A DNA stretch of 64,000 bases from Pelagimonas sp. (GCA_025210265.1 JAOASD010000036.1:1-64000), one strand, 5' to 3'; counted from the first letter of the stretch, positions 33,719 to 43,375 are shown. Notes: generated by a model from the sequence alone, not told the origin. A program made the numbers and translations.

Positions 33719-34959
33719 CAGCTTGCCCATTCCCCGTTGCGGAACACCGGCACGCGGGTGCCATTCGCCTTGATCCCATCAATATTGGTCGCGTCGCTGC
33801 CGATCATCCAATCCACATGGATCAGGCTTTCATTACCGCCCTTGGCCGCGACCTCTTCTTTGCTCAACGTCTCGCCATTCAGGAAGCATTTGGAATAGCA
33901 CTGCCCCAGCGCGATGTGGCAGGCGGCGTTTTCGTCAAACAGCGTGTTGTAGAACAACAGGCCCGATTGCGAGATCGGAGAGCCATGCGGCACCAGCGCG
34001 ACCTCGCCCAGGCGACGCGCGCCCTCATCTGTGTCCAGCATGGAGTTCAGCACTGCCTCGCCCTGGCTGGCCTTGGCTTCGACAATGCGCCCGGCCTCGA
34101 ACCGCACCTCGATATTGTCGATCAGATTGCCCTGATGCGACAAAGGTTTAGAGCTGCGCGCCACGCCGTCAACCCGCGCGGCATGAGGGGTGGTGAACAC
34201 CTCTTCGGTGGGGATATTGGGGTTGCAGATCACACCATTCTGCGCGGTCGACGCCCCGCCCTGCCATTCGTGATCATCCGCCAGACCCACGGTCAGATCC
34301 GTGCCGCCGCCGGTGAAATGCAGCGCGTCAAAGCGCATCTCGTTCAGCCAGTGCCGCCGCGCGTTCAGCTTGGCGTTATGGGTCCGCCAGGCCTGCACCG
34401 GGTCGTCCTCGTCCAGTCGCGACGCGGCAAAGATCGCATCGGCCAGACGCGCCACCGCCTGATCCTGCGGCAGATCGGGAAAGACCCGGCGCGCCCAGGC
34501 CACAGTCGGATAGGCCGCGATAGACCAGTTGATTTCGAAATTGGCGATCTTTTCCAGCGCCGGACGATAGGCGCGCGATTGCGCCTTGCCCGCGCGGGCA
34601 ATTTTCGCCGGATCCTGCCCCGACAGCAGCATCGGGTCATCGCCGACAATCGCCAGCCGCGCCGCGCCATTTTCATAGGCCTTCGCCATGCCTTCAAACA
34701 GCCAGTCCGGCGCGCGGTCAAAACTGTCATCGCTGGCATTTTCATAGCGCGCCAGCGTCAGCCCGTCATCGGACAGGAACGGCGTCACCACGCCTGCCCC
34801 CGCGCGATAGGCAGCAGCAACAATGCGGCGCACCAGCGGCAGGGCTTCGACCGGGGCGGTCAGCACAACATCCTGTCCGGGTTGCAGGTTCAGACCGACA
34901 GTCACGGCCACCTCGGCCAGACGGTCCAGTTTCTCGGGGGAAATCACATCCTGTGTCAT
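33718..34959 (-). CDS. M29 family aminopeptidase (AmpS/PepS-like)
   Basis: A 413-residue metallopeptidase of the M29 (thermophilic aminopeptidase T) type. The metal-binding residues lie in the C-terminal half: E in NPNIPTEEVFTTP (about 252), E in ASQGEAVLNSMLD (about 315), then GEVALVP, H in ENAACHIALGQ (about 351) and H in ESLIHVDWMIG (about 385), all in family order. It removes N-terminal residues from peptides in the cytosol and needs Co2+, Mn2+ or Zn2+. Length is typical. The ATGA overlap with the downstream thioesterase shows it is the first gene of a two-gene unit. Confidence 0.92.
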   Translation of the reverse strand: MTQDVISPEKLDRLAEVAVTVGLNLQPGQDVVLTAPVEALPLVRRIVAAAYRAGAGVVTPFLSDDGLTLARYENASDDSFDRAPDWLFEGMAKAYENGAARLAIVGDDPMLLSGQDPAKIARAGKAQSRAYRPALEKIANFEINWSIAAYPTVAWARRVFPDLPQDQAVARLADAIFAASRLDEDDPVQAWRTHNAKLNARRHWLNEMRFDALHFTGGGTDLTVGLADDHEWQGGASTAQNGVICNPNIPTEEVFTTPHAARVDGVARSSKPLSHQGNLIDNIEVRFEAGRIVEAKASQGEAVLNSMLDTDEGARRLGEVALVPHGSPISQSGLLFYNTLFDENAACHIALGQCYSKCFLNGETLSKEEVAAKGGNESLIHVDWMIGSDATNIDGIKANGTRVPVFRNGEWAS

Positions 34960-35065
34960 GCGCTCAGACTGGCAGGTCGCTGCGGGAATGAAAAGCGGCG
35001 ATTAAGGCTTGCGCGCGGGTAAAACTGGGCGTCCACTGCCCCCATCATCTGGAGGAGAGCAAGTG

Positions 35066-36739
35066 ATGAGAACAGGCGGGCGTTTGCTGGTGGACAGCCT
35101 GATCGCGCTGGGGGCGCGCAAGGGGTTTGGCGTGCCGGGCGAAAGCTATCTGGCGGTGCTGGACGCGCTGCATGACACCGGCGGGGTGCTGGATTTTGTG
35201 CTGTGCCGCAACGAGGGGGGCGCGGGGTTCATGGCCGCAGCCTGGGGCAAGCTGACCGGCCAGCCCGGCATTGGTTTTGTCACCCGTGGGCCCGGCGTCA
35301 CCAATGCCTCGATCGGGGTGCATACGGCGATGCAGGACAGCGCGCCGATGATCCTGTTTGTCGGGCAGGTCGCCACCTCGATGAAAGGCCGCGAGGCATT
35401 TCAGGAAATCGACTATCGCGCCGTGTTCGGCACCATGGCGAAATGGGCGGTCGAGATTGATCAAGTCGATCGCATTCCCGAAATCCTCGCCCGCGCCTGG
35501 ACCGTGGCCACCACTGGCCGCCCCGGTCCCGTGGTCATCGCCCTGCCCGAAGACATGCTGACCGATCTGACCGACACGCCCGCGCTGTCCGCCCCCGCCC
35601 CCATTCACGAGGCCGCCCCCGCGCCCAAGGCCCTGGACACGCTGCACAGCATGTTGGCGCAGGCCCAGCGCCCGCTGGTTCTGATCGGTGGCTGCAACTG
35701 GTCCCGCGCCAGTCAGGACACCATGAAAACCTGGGCCGAGGCCAGCGACATCCCCCTGATCGCCGCCTTCCGCTATCAGGATATGTTCGACAATTTCAGC
35801 CCGTCTTATGCGGGCGAGGCCGGGGTCGGGATGCCACCCCATGTCAAAGATCTGATCCGCCGCGCCGATGTGATCCTCGCCATCGGAACCCGCTTTGGCG
35901 AGAACACAACCGATGGCTACAGCCTGCTGAACGTGCCCGAACCGCAGCAAACCCTGATCCATGTCCATGCGGACCCAGACGAGCTGGGCAAAGTCTATCG
36001 CCCGCATCTGGGAATTGTCGCAGGCAGCAACGCGCTTGCCCCCACGCTGATCCCGGTTCAGGGCAGCTGGAGCACCTGGCGGCAAGAGGCCCGCGCCGCC
36101 TATGAGGCCAGCCTGATCGTGCCCGATCAACCCTCGCCGGTGGATATGGGCAAGGTCACGCAACATCTGCGCGACACCCTGCCCGCGAATGCGATCCTGA
36201 CCAATGGCGCCGGGAATTTCGCCATCTGGCCCAACAAACTGTTCCCTTTTGCCGCAGATCAACGCCTGCTGGCGCCGCAATCGGGGGCCATGGGTTATGG
36301 CGTGCCTGCAGCCATTGCCGCGCGCATCGCCCATCCCGACCGCACCGTGCTGTGCTTTGCCGGGGATGGGGATTTCCAGATGACCTGTCAGGAACTGGCC
36401 ACCGCCGTACAGGCCAATGCCTGCCCGATCATCCTGATCCTGAACAATGGCACCTATGGCACGATCCGCGCCCATCAGGAACGCCACTATCCCGGTCGCG
36501 TCAGCGGCACCGACATGTTCAGCCCCGATTTTGCCGCCCTTGCCCGCAGCTATGGCATCCATGGCGAGCGGGTCGAGACCACCGAGGACTTCGCCGCCGC
36601 GCTGCAGCGCGCCCTTGCCTCGCCCACTGGCGCGGTGCTGGATCTGAACATCTCGGCCGAGGCCCTGACCCCACGCGTGACCCTGTCTCAGATGCGATCT
36701 CAGGCGCTGAGGTCGCAAAGCGAACAGGCGCAGTCGTGA
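35066..36739 (+). CDS. thiamine diphosphate-dependent enzyme, acetolactate synthase-like
   Basis: The 557-residue product has the three-domain ThDP architecture. The Pyr domain has the catalytic Glu in CRNEGGAGFMAAAWGK (E about 50). The central domain lies at about 190-320. The PP domain has the ThDP motif GDGDFQMTCQELATAVQANACPIILILNN (about 433-461, GDG...NN). Such enzymes include acetolactate synthase, benzoylformate decarboxylase and others. The regulatory subunit gene of acetolactate synthase (ilvN) is not adjacent, and a true ilvB is expected elsewhere, so this is likely a paralogue of unknown substrate. The ribosome site GGAGGAGAG is strong. Confidence 0.88.
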   Translation: MRTGGRLLVDSLIALGARKGFGVPGESYLAVLDALHDTGGVLDFVLCRNEGGAGFMAAAWGKLTGQPGIGFVTRGPGVTNASIGVHTAMQDSAPMILFVGQVATSMKGREAFQEIDYRAVFGTMAKWAVEIDQVDRIPEILARAWTVATTGRPGPVVIALPEDMLTDLTDTPALSAPAPIHEAAPAPKALDTLHSMLAQAQRPLVLIGGCNWSRASQDTMKTWAEASDIPLIAAFRYQDMFDNFSPSYAGEAGVGMPPHVKDLIRRADVILAIGTRFGENTTDGYSLLNVPEPQQTLIHVHADPDELGKVYRPHLGIVAGSNALAPTLIPVQGSWSTWRQEARAAYEASLIVPDQPSPVDMGKVTQHLRDTLPANAILTNGAGNFAIWPNKLFPFAADQRLLAPQSGAMGYGVPAAIAARIAHPDRTVLCFAGDGDFQMTCQELATAVQANACPIILILNNGTYGTIRAHQERHYPGRVSGTDMFSPDFAALARSYGIHGERVETTEDFAAALQRALASPTGAVLDLNISAEALTPRVTLSQMRSQALRSQSEQAQS

Positions 36740-36809
36740 ATATAGATTGACAGAATCCGCATGATACTGCACCCAGAGCGCGCATTCGGTCCTATAGTGC
36801 CAAATTCAG

Positions 36810-36985
36810 TTTTGGCAATATGGGGGTAAGAGGGAATGCGGTGCGCCAATGGCCCCGGCCAAAGGCAAATCCGCAGCTGCCCCCGCAACTGTGAGCGGAT
36901 AGCACAGGCTGCACACGCCACTGAGGGATCCCCTCGGGAAGGCCAGCCCGCGCAATGACCCGCAAGCCAGGAGACCTGCCGCATG
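36810..36985 (+). promoter_or_regulatory. cobalamin riboswitch upstream of the cobalt transporter
   Basis: The conserved core elements occur in order: GGGAATGCGGTGCG (about 36832-36845), GCTGCCCCCGCAACTGTGAGCGG (about 36876-36898), GCCACTG (36917-36923), GGGAAGGC (36936-36943) and the B12 box AGCCAGGAGACCTGCC (about 36965-36980). The leader then runs about 150 bases to the cbiK start. A riboswitch here implies that the transporter carries cobalt and is repressed by adenosylcobalamin. TATAGT at 36793 is a possible -10. Confidence 0.95.
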
Positions 36986-37129
36986 TGTGCCCCGTAACAG
37001 GGGCATTTCACCGGACGCCGGGGTGCGCGTCTGGCCGAGGTGGACCCGTGCCGTTTCGTGCCAAATCATCCCGTCAGTCCATTCAAACCCGTGGCGTGAT
37101 CGCGCCACAAGTCTGGATGAGAACGACAT

Positions 37130-37930
37130 ATGTTTAAGACCCTGCTGGCCAGCGCCGCTGCCGCAACCACTTTGATCGCGGGCCTGACCGCCCCGGCAAA
37201 TGCCCATTTCCTGCTGGAATACACCACCGATACCATGATCGACGCGCCCGGCGATGTGCCGGTCAAGCTGATCTTCTGGCACCCGCTGGAAGCCGGTCAC
37301 GCCATGGAAATGGAAAAGCCCCAGGAATTTTACGTGATCCATCGCGGTGAAAAGACCGACCTGATGGACACGCTGAAACCCTTTACCTTTGAAGCGCCGG
37401 AAAACACCGCGCAGGCCTTTATGGGCACCGTCCCGGTCAAGCGGTCGGGCGATTACGTGATGGTCACTGTGCCCGCGCCCTATTACGAGGAATCCGAGGA
37501 TATTTATATCCAGCAGATCACCAAGGCGTTCCTGAACCGCAACGAGCTGCCGACCGACTGGGACGCCCCCGTGGGTCTGCCGACGGAAATCGTGCCGCTG
37601 AACAAACCCCACAACGTCATCGCCGGCGGCACCTTTACCGGCCGCGTTCTGGCCAATGGCGAACCGGTTGCCGGTGCGGAAATCGAAATCGAATTCATGG
37701 CCGCCGAACCGCAGATGGATGGCAATGGTGTCCAAGAAATCACCTCGGGCCCGCTGCCCGGCGGTGCGATTGTCGCCCTGTCTGATGAAAACGGCTATTT
37801 CACCTTTGGTGTGCCGAAAGCAGGCTACTGGGGGTTTGCCGCGCTGGGTTCCGGCCCCGCAACCGAGCATGACGGCAAAGAGCTGAGCCAGGACGCCGTC
37901 CTGTGGATCCGCGCCTGGGACATGCAGTAA
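37130..37930 (+). CDS. cbiK: CbiK/NikK-type exported protein, DUF4198 (cobalt ECF system)
   Basis: This 266-residue secreted protein begins with a signal peptide (MFKTLLASAAAATTLIAGLTAPANA). The mature part opens with HFLLEYTTDTM, where His-1 after cleavage is typical of DUF4198 metal-handling proteins; it is Ig-like and rich in acidic residues. In the NikK/CbiK class, the protein accompanies NikM/CbiM and helps metal capture in the periplasm. It is first in the operon cbiK-cbiM-cbiL-cbiQ-cbiO behind a cobalamin riboswitch. Confidence 0.85.
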   Translation: MFKTLLASAAAATTLIAGLTAPANAHFLLEYTTDTMIDAPGDVPVKLIFWHPLEAGHAMEMEKPQEFYVIHRGEKTDLMDTLKPFTFEAPENTAQAFMGTVPVKRSGDYVMVTVPAPYYEESEDIYIQQITKAFLNRNELPTDWDAPVGLPTEIVPLNKPHNVIAGGTFTGRVLANGEPVAGAEIEIEFMAAEPQMDGNGVQEITSGPLPGGAIVALSDENGYFTFGVPKAGYWGFAALGSGPATEHDGKELSQDAVLWIRAWDMQ

Positions 37931-37943
37931 GGAGCCTTGGCAG

Positions 37944-38555
37944 ATGCACATCGTTGACGGAGCCCTTTCCAACCCGGTGGTGATCGGAGGCGCAGTGGCC
38001 GCTGCGGGCGGTATCGCCCTTGGCCTGCGCAACCTGCCGCTGGAGAAAATTCCGGCCACCGGTGTGCTGTCTGCCAGCTTTTTCGTGGCATCACTGATCC
38101 ACGTGCCGATCGGACCGTCTTCGGTCCATCTGATCATGAATGGTCTGGCCGGGCTTGTGCTTGGCTGGGCCGCCTTTCCGGCGCTGTTTGTCGGGCTTTT
38201 GCTGCAGGCGGTGTTCTTTGGCTTTGGCGGGCTGACCGTGCTGGGCATCAACGCGGTGAATATCGCGCTGCCCGCGGTGCTGGTCGGGCTGGCCCTACGC
38301 GGGGTCATCACCAATGGGTCGCGCTGGTCCGCCGCGATCTGGGGCGGCATTGGCGGTGCGCTGACCATTGCGCTGACCACGATCATGGTCGCCATCTGCC
38401 TTGCCCTTAGCGGCGATGAATTCCTGCCCGCCGCCAAGCTGGTGCTGGTCGCCCATATCCCCGTCATGGTGATCGAGGCCCTACTGTCCGGTGCCGCCAT
38501 CTATCACATCCGCCGGGTCAAGCCTGAGCTGTTCACCGCCCTTCACGAAGAGTAA
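37944..38555 (+). CDS. cbiM: cobalt ECF transporter S component CbiM
   Basis: The 203-residue membrane protein begins MHIVDGALSNPVVIGG. The N-terminal Met-His of the processed protein (H2) is the metal-coordination group in the CbiM/NikM family, and here it follows Met1 directly. Six helices follow, with a GPSSVHLIMNG loop (His-containing) that also belongs to the binding site. It recognises Co2+ (or Ni2+) and docks on CbiQ/CbiO. A CbiN subunit is missing; CbiK and CbiL take that place in the KLMQO class. Confidence 0.95.
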   Translation: MHIVDGALSNPVVIGGAVAAAGGIALGLRNLPLEKIPATGVLSASFFVASLIHVPIGPSSVHLIMNGLAGLVLGWAAFPALFVGLLLQAVFFGFGGLTVLGINAVNIALPAVLVGLALRGVITNGSRWSAAIWGGIGGALTIALTTIMVAICLALSGDEFLPAAKLVLVAHIPVMVIEALLSGAAIYHIRRVKPELFTALHEE

Positions 38556-38558
38556 CCC

Positions 38559-39137
38559 ATGTCCCGCCTGTTTGCCGCCCTTCTTGCCCTGACCTTTGCC
38601 CTCAGCCCCCTGCCTGCACTGGCGCATAAGGTCATTGCCTCGGTTTTTCCCTCGGGCAGTGCTATCGAGGGCGAAATCGGCTTTTCCAATGGCGATATGG
38701 CCGTGGGCAAGACCGTGCAGGTCTATGACGAGGCTGGCACCCTGCTGGGTGAAACCGTGACCGACGAGGACGGGTTTTTCATCTACACCCCGACCAGCCC
38801 AGTCACGCATATCTTTCGCGCCGATCTGGGCGCGGGCCATGTGGCCAGTGCCGAGATGCCCGCTGCCGAAGTCGCAACCCTGATGGGCAAAGAGGTCGCC
38901 CCCGCAAACACAGCCCCCACCCCCACCCAGACCGCCGCCGCACCGCAAACCCTGTCAGACGAGGCGAAATCTGAAATCGCGCGGATCGTGCGCGATGAAA
39001 TGCGCCCGCTGCGCCGGGAGATCGCCGCCCTGCGCGAACACCGCGACCTGCAAAGCATCCTGGGCGGGATCGGCTATATCATCGGGCTGTTTGGCTTTGG
39101 CTTTTATCTGGCGGCGCGCCGCAAGCTGGGGGGCTGA
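38559..39137 (+). CDS. cbiL: CbiL/NikL-type membrane-anchored accessory protein
   Basis: This 192-residue protein has a signal peptide (about 1-22, ending LPALA, with AHKV after it), an Ig-like domain (HKVIASVFPSGSAIEGEIGFSNGDMAVG), a Pro/Thr/Ala-rich linker (about 110-130), a charged coiled-coil segment (about 135-165) and a C-terminal membrane helix. It fits the NikL/CbiL proteins of KLMQO-type ECF systems. The name is unrelated to the methyltransferase CbiL of the anaerobic corrin pathway. It lies four bases after cbiM and may bridge CbiK and CbiM. Confidence 0.82.
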   Translation: MSRLFAALLALTFALSPLPALAHKVIASVFPSGSAIEGEIGFSNGDMAVGKTVQVYDEAGTLLGETVTDEDGFFIYTPTSPVTHIFRADLGAGHVASAEMPAAEVATLMGKEVAPANTAPTPTQTAAAPQTLSDEAKSEIARIVRDEMRPLRREIAALREHRDLQSILGGIGYIIGLFGFGFYLAARRKLGG

Positions 39138-39141
39138 GCCT

Positions 39142-39936
39142 GTGGGCCATTTGCTGTCAAACGGGGAAAAGACCCTGTCGCGCACCGGCGCAACGCAGGG
39201 CACCGGGATGCTGGGGCGGATTGACCCGCGCGCGCGCATTCTGGCCGCCCTGGTCTTTGGCGTCACGGTTGTCGCCCTGTCCGATCTGACCGCGCTGGCC
39301 TGCGCCTTTGCCATCTCGGCACTGCTGCTGTTCCTGTCCCGCCTGCCCATCCGCCGCACCCTGAAGCGGGTGGCGATGATGGACAGCTTCATCATTTTCA
39401 TGCTGGTCATGCTGCCCTTTACCATGCCGGGCGACCCGATTTTCACGCTCTGGGGGTTTCCCGCCAGCTGGCAGGGGTTCTGGCGCGCGGTGGAAATCGG
39501 GTTGACCGCCAATGCGGTGGTGCTGGCGCTGATGACCCTTGTCGGCACGCTGGAGCCCGTCACGCTGGGCCATGCGCTGCACGCGCTGCGCCTGCCGGAA
39601 ACGCTGGTGCATTTGATGATGTTCACCATCCGCTATATCGAAGTGCTGCGGGATGAATATCTTCGCCTGCGCACCTCTATGCGGGTGCGCGGCTTTCGTC
39701 CCGGCACCAACTGGCACACCTATCGCAGCTTTGGCTATCTGCTGGGCATGATGCTGGTGCGCGCGCTGGAACGGTCCGAACGCATTCTGGACGCCATGAA
39801 ATGTCGCGGCTTTCAGGGGCGTTTCATCCTGCTGGACAGCTTTTCCTATGGACGCCGCGATCTGGGTTTTGCATTCTGCATCACCTTTGCGCTGCTGGCG
39901 CTGATCGCGGTGGAGCTGCGCCATGTCGCTTATTGA
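39142..39936 (+). CDS. cbiQ: cobalt ECF transporter T component CbiQ
   Basis: The 264-residue membrane protein is the transmembrane coupling component. The family pattern is seen in LDPRAR-like GRIDPRARILAALVFG and in two coupling helices, RMRG-type RTSMRVRGFRPGTN and AMKCRGFQGRF, whose A-R-G motifs contact the ATPase. The start is probably GTG 39142, since cbiL stops at 39137; an ATG near 39208 is also possible and gives a core protein of normal length. It overlaps cbiO by 14 bases. Confidence 0.92.
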   Translation: MGHLLSNGEKTLSRTGATQGTGMLGRIDPRARILAALVFGVTVVALSDLTALACAFAISALLLFLSRLPIRRTLKRVAMMDSFIIFMLVMLPFTMPGDPIFTLWGFPASWQGFWRAVEIGLTANAVVLALMTLVGTLEPVTLGHALHALRLPETLVHLMMFTIRYIEVLRDEYLRLRTSMRVRGFRPGTNWHTYRSFGYLLGMMLVRALERSERILDAMKCRGFQGRFILLDSFSYGRRDLGFAFCITFALLALIAVELRHVAY

Positions 39937-40579
39937 GCTGGACAAAATCACCTTTGGCTATCCGGGCCGGGATCCGATCCTGCGTGGCGCGTCGATGCGG
40001 CTGGGCGCGGGCGAACGCCTGTCCCTGACCGGCCCGAACGGTGCCGGCAAATCCACCCTGCTGCGCATGTTTGTCGGCCTGCTGCGCCCCACGGGCGGCG
40101 AGGTCCGCGCCTTTGGCAAGCCCCGCAAGACGCAGAAAGAATTTCACGAGGTCCGCACCCGCGTTGGTCTGGTGTTTCAGGATCCCGACGATCAGCTGTT
40201 CTGCCCTACAGTCGCCGAAGACATCGCCTTTGGCCCGCTGAACCTTGGCAAGACCCGCGATCAGGCGCTGGAGATGGTCGACAAGGTGCTGACCCAACTG
40301 CAGCTGATGCATCTGCGCGACCGGGTCACGCATAAACTGTCTGGCGGGGAAAAGCGTCTGGTGACGCTGGCCTGCGTGCTGGCCATGGAACCCGAAGTTC
40401 TGCTGCTGGACGAACCGACAAATGCGCTGGATGACACCAACCGCGACCGGCTGGCGGAAATCCTGCTGTCGCTGCCGCAGGCGTTTTTGTTGGTCAGCCA
40501 TGACGCGGCCTTTCGCGCCCGCGTCGCGCCCTGCGCGCTGGAGCTGCGCGACGGAGTGCTATCCGGTCTGGTGGAATAA
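39923..40579 (+). CDS. cbiO: cobalt ECF transporter ATPase CbiO
   Basis: This ABC ATPase has 218 residues: Walker A GPNGAGKST (about 34-42), Q-loop VFQDPDDQLF (about 80-89), signature KLSGGEKRLVTLAC (about 138) and Walker B LLLDEPTNALDD (about 157-168). The QDPDDQ form of the Q-loop is typical for ECF ATPases. It powers CbiM/CbiQ as a homodimer. It is the last gene of the riboswitch-controlled transporter operon and converges on cobF with only nine bases between stops. Confidence 0.95.
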   Translation: MSLIELDKITFGYPGRDPILRGASMRLGAGERLSLTGPNGAGKSTLLRMFVGLLRPTGGEVRAFGKPRKTQKEFHEVRTRVGLVFQDPDDQLFCPTVAEDIAFGPLNLGKTRDQALEMVDKVLTQLQLMHLRDRVTHKLSGGEKRLVTLACVLAMEPEVLLLDEPTNALDDTNRDRLAEILLSLPQAFLLVSHDAAFRARVAPCALELRDGVLSGLVE

Positions 40580-40588
40580 GGGGCCCCC

Positions 40589-41323
40589 TCAGCTGCGGCG
40601 CAGCAGATAGGTATCCATGATCCAGCCATGTTCGGCCCGTGCCTTGGCGCGGGTGTCCACGATGCGTGGGCCTGCCTCATTCAGCGGACCGCTGTCGAGG
40701 ATCTGGTTCTCCATCCCCAGAAAACCGCCCCACCAAATATGCAGATCCTGCCCCTGAAGGCTTTGGAAACTGCATTCGCCATCCAGCATGACAATCGCGG
40801 TTTCGGCCCCTTCGGGCCAGCCATGATCGCGCAGGCGGCGGCCTGTGGTCACCGTCACCGGCCCGTTCACCGTGTTAAACGGAATCGCATGGGCCGAGGT
40901 CAGCGCCTGCAGCGCCGTGATGCCCGGAACAACCCGAATTTTAGGCGCGGGTGAAATACGTTCTGCAATGCGCAGCGTGCTGTCATAGAGGCCCGGATCG
41001 CCCCAGACCAACAAGGCCACGGGACCGGGCGCAGCACCCTCCAGCGCGGCCTGCCAGCGCAGCGCGATCTCGTCATGCCAGCGCGCCACACGCTCCTGAT
41101 AGGGCAGGCTGTCATCGCGCACCGGCATGTCAAATTCGACCACCCGCGCCGCCGCACCAGCCTGTTCCAGAATGGCATGGCGCAGATGGGCCAGATCGTC
41201 CTTACCGGTGCCTTTGCGCGGGATCAGAACCGTCGCCGCCTCGCGCAGCGCCTGCTGCCCTTCCAGCGTGACATGGCCGGGATTGCCCGTGCCAATGCCC
41301 ACCAGCCAGAGATCAGTCATCAT
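40589..41323 (-). CDS. cobF: precorrin-6A synthase (deacetylating) CobF
   Basis: The 244-residue SAM-dependent methyltransferase opens WLVGIGTGNPGHVTLEGQQAL, the CobF form of the tetrapyrrole methylase start. It has GDPGLYDS, CobF's equivalent of the GDPxxY loop, and VPGITALQALTSAHAIP. CobF methylates C-1 of precorrin-5 and releases the acetyl group, a step unique to the aerobic pathway. ATGs at 41323 and 41320 are adjacent; GGGGG upstream favours 41323. It is the last gene of cobL-E-M-B-A-F and overlaps cobA by 11 bases. Confidence 0.94.
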   Translation of the reverse strand: MMTDLWLVGIGTGNPGHVTLEGQQALREAATVLIPRKGTGKDDLAHLRHAILEQAGAAARVVEFDMPVRDDSLPYQERVARWHDEIALRWQAALEGAAPGPVALLVWGDPGLYDSTLRIAERISPAPKIRVVPGITALQALTSAHAIPFNTVNGPVTVTTGRRLRDHGWPEGAETAIVMLDGECSFQSLQGQDLHIWWGGFLGMENQILDSGPLNEAGPRIVDTRAKARAEHGWIMDTYLLRRS

Positions 41324-42050
41324 AGCCAGCCCCCATTTCCGCCAGCGGCCCGTACAGCACCAGCGCCGGGGTGCGTGACCTCTCGCCCGCCAGTTTTTCC
41401 GCCAATGTGCCGATGGTCAGCCGGGTCAGTTTCTGATCCGGCGTGCTGACCGCCTCGGCCAACAGCGCGGGCGTGTCGGGGGACAACCCATGTTCCGCCA
41501 GTTTCGCCGCCAGCAGTGGGAAGGTCCGCTTGCCCATGAACACCACGGTCGAGGCCTGCGAATCCGCCAGTGCAGGCAGGTTCAGGTCCGGCGGCAATTC
41601 GCCCGACACATCATGGCCGGTGACAAATTGCACCCGCCGCGCGGTCAGACGCCGCGTCAGCGGAATGCCCGCCGCTGACGCTGCCGCCACAGCCGACGGA
41701 ATGCCGGGGATGATTTCGTATTCGATCCCGGCCTCGCGCAGCGCGACCAGTTCTTCTTCCAACCGGCCAAACATGCCGCCATCACCGGATTTCAGCCGCA
41801 CCACGCGCTGCCCGGTCATGGCATAATCCACCAGCAGGCGACTGACATGGTCCTGCTTGGGCGAAGGCCGCCCGGCCCGTTTACCCACCCCAACCAGATC
41901 GGCGGTTTTCGAAGCATGTTCCAGAATCGGACCCGAGGACAGATCGTCAAACAGCACCGCTTCGGCCCGCTGCATCCGGTCCACGGCCTTCAGGGTCAGC
42001 AATTCGGGATCGCCGGGACCAGAGCCAATGAAACTGACAAAACCGCTCAT
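41313..42050 (-). CDS. cobA: uroporphyrinogen-III C-methyltransferase
   Basis: The 245-residue enzyme has the standard SUMT marks: VSFIGSGPGDPELLTLKAVDRMQRA (about 4-28), LKSGDGGMFGR, and IPGIPSAVAAASAAGIPLTRR (about 118). It methylates C-2 and C-7 of uroporphyrinogen III to precorrin-2, the branch point toward cobalamin and sirohaem. No CysG-type dehydrogenase/ferrochelatase domain is fused, so this is a dedicated corrin-branch enzyme. It overlaps cobB by four bases (ATGA). Confidence 0.95.
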   Translation of the reverse strand: MSGFVSFIGSGPGDPELLTLKAVDRMQRAEAVLFDDLSSGPILEHASKTADLVGVGKRAGRPSPKQDHVSRLLVDYAMTGQRVVRLKSGDGGMFGRLEEELVALREAGIEYEIIPGIPSAVAAASAAGIPLTRRLTARRVQFVTGHDVSGELPPDLNLPALADSQASTVVFMGKRTFPLLAAKLAEHGLSPDTPALLAEAVSTPDQKLTRLTIGTLAEKLAGERSRTPALVLYGPLAEMGAGYDD

Positions 42051-43375
42051 GCCTGGGCCTCCCCACAGATCAGATGAAAGAACGTGCCGCTGACATGGCC
42101 TTTGACCGACCCGGTTTCCGGCACCGGATTGCCATCGGCGTCAAACACCTGCGCCAGCGGCGCGTCGGGCTGCTCCAGAATGGTGGAGTAGTGGAATTCA
42201 TGACCGCGCAGGGCCGCACCCGCGTCAAAGCCCGGCAGCGGCGCGTCCAGCACCGCGCGGCGATAGCCCAGATGGAATTTGCGTTTCTCATAGCTGGTGA
42301 CAAGGCCAAGCAAGCCAGCCATCTGATGGCGCACCCCGTCCTTGTCGATCAGCGCCTCGCCCAACGCCATATAGCCCCCGCATTCGCCATGCACAGGCTT
42401 GGTTTGCGCATGTTTGCGCAGACCCGCGCGGAAGGTCTCTGCCGCGGCCAGCGTACCTGCGTGCAGTTCGGGGTAGCCGCCGGGCAGCCAGACCAGATCG
42501 GCCTCTGCCGCAGGGGCTTCGTCTGCGAGGGGCGAGAATGGCAGGATTTCAGCCCCAGCCTCGCGCCAGCCCTGTAAAAGATGCGGGTAGGTAAAGGAAA
42601 ACGCCGCATCGCGCGCCAAAGCGATCCGCTGCGCGGGCGGTTTGGGCAGCGCGCCTTTGGGCGGCAGCGCGGCCCCGGCACCGGCGGCCAGGATCGCGTC
42701 CAGATCGACATTCTCGGTCAGGAATTCTGCATAGCCGGCGATGGCCTTGTCCAGATCGGGATGTTCCACCGCCTGAATCAGCCCCAGATGGCGTTCCGGC
42801 AGGGCCAGATCGCCACGGCGCGGCAGCACGCCCAACACTTTCAGCCCGGCCCGATCCATGCCCAGCCGCGCCAGACGCTCATGCCGGGGCGAGGCAACAC
42901 GGTTCAGGATCACCCCCGCAAAAGGCAGGTCCGGGTGATAGTCCCGGAACCCCATGGCCGTGGCCGCCGCAGATTGCGCCTGACCACCCACATCCAACAC
43001 CAAAACCACGGGCCAGCCCATGCGCAGCGCCGTTTCTGCGCTGCTGCCAAAGCCCGTCTGACCCTGTGTCGCCACCCCGTCAAACAGGCCCATGGAGCCT
43101 TCTGCCACGCAGAACTCGGCCCCTTCGGCCTGCGCCGCGATGGCCTGCATCAGGCTGGAATCCATCGCCCAGCTATCCAGGTTGAAAGACGCGCGACCCG
43201 AGGCAGCCAGATGAAAGGCCGGGTCGATGTAATCCGGGCCGGATTTGAACGGCTGCACCGCCATGCCCCGGTCCCGCAGCGCGCGCAACAGCCCCAGCAT
43301 TACCGTGGTTTTGCCCGTCCCGCTGGAGGGCGCCGATACCAAAACGCCGCGCATTGTGTTCATTGTCTCAGTCAT
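42047..43375 (-). CDS. cobB: cobyrinic/hydrogenobyrinic acid a,c-diamide synthase CobB
   Basis: The 442-residue enzyme has an N-terminal P-loop amidoligase domain ([19 protein letters not shown], about 14-32, with DYIDPAFH following) and a C-terminal glutaminase with the catalytic Cys in [12 protein letters not shown] (about 335). ATP-driven amidation of the a and c side chains uses glutamine. Three in-frame ATGs exist at 43375, 43363 and 43354; the first has a GGAG site eight bases upstream. It overlaps cobM by eight bases and cobA by four. Confidence 0.93.
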   Translation of the reverse strand: MTETMNTMRGVLVSAPSSGTGKTTVMLGLLRALRDRGMAVQPFKSGPDYIDPAFHLAASGRASFNLDSWAMDSSLMQAIAAQAEGAEFCVAEGSMGLFDGVATQGQTGFGSSAETALRMGWPVVLVLDVGGQAQSAAATAMGFRDYHPDLPFAGVILNRVASPRHERLARLGMDRAGLKVLGVLPRRGDLALPERHLGLIQAVEHPDLDKAIAGYAEFLTENVDLDAILAAGAGAALPPKGALPKPPAQRIALARDAAFSFTYPHLLQGWREAGAEILPFSPLADEAPAAEADLVWLPGGYPELHAGTLAAAETFRAGLRKHAQTKPVHGECGGYMALGEALIDKDGVRHQMAGLLGLVTSYEKRKFHLGYRRAVLDAPLPGFDAGAALRGHEFHYSTILEQPDAPLAQVFDADGNPVPETGSVKGHVSGTFFHLICGEAQA

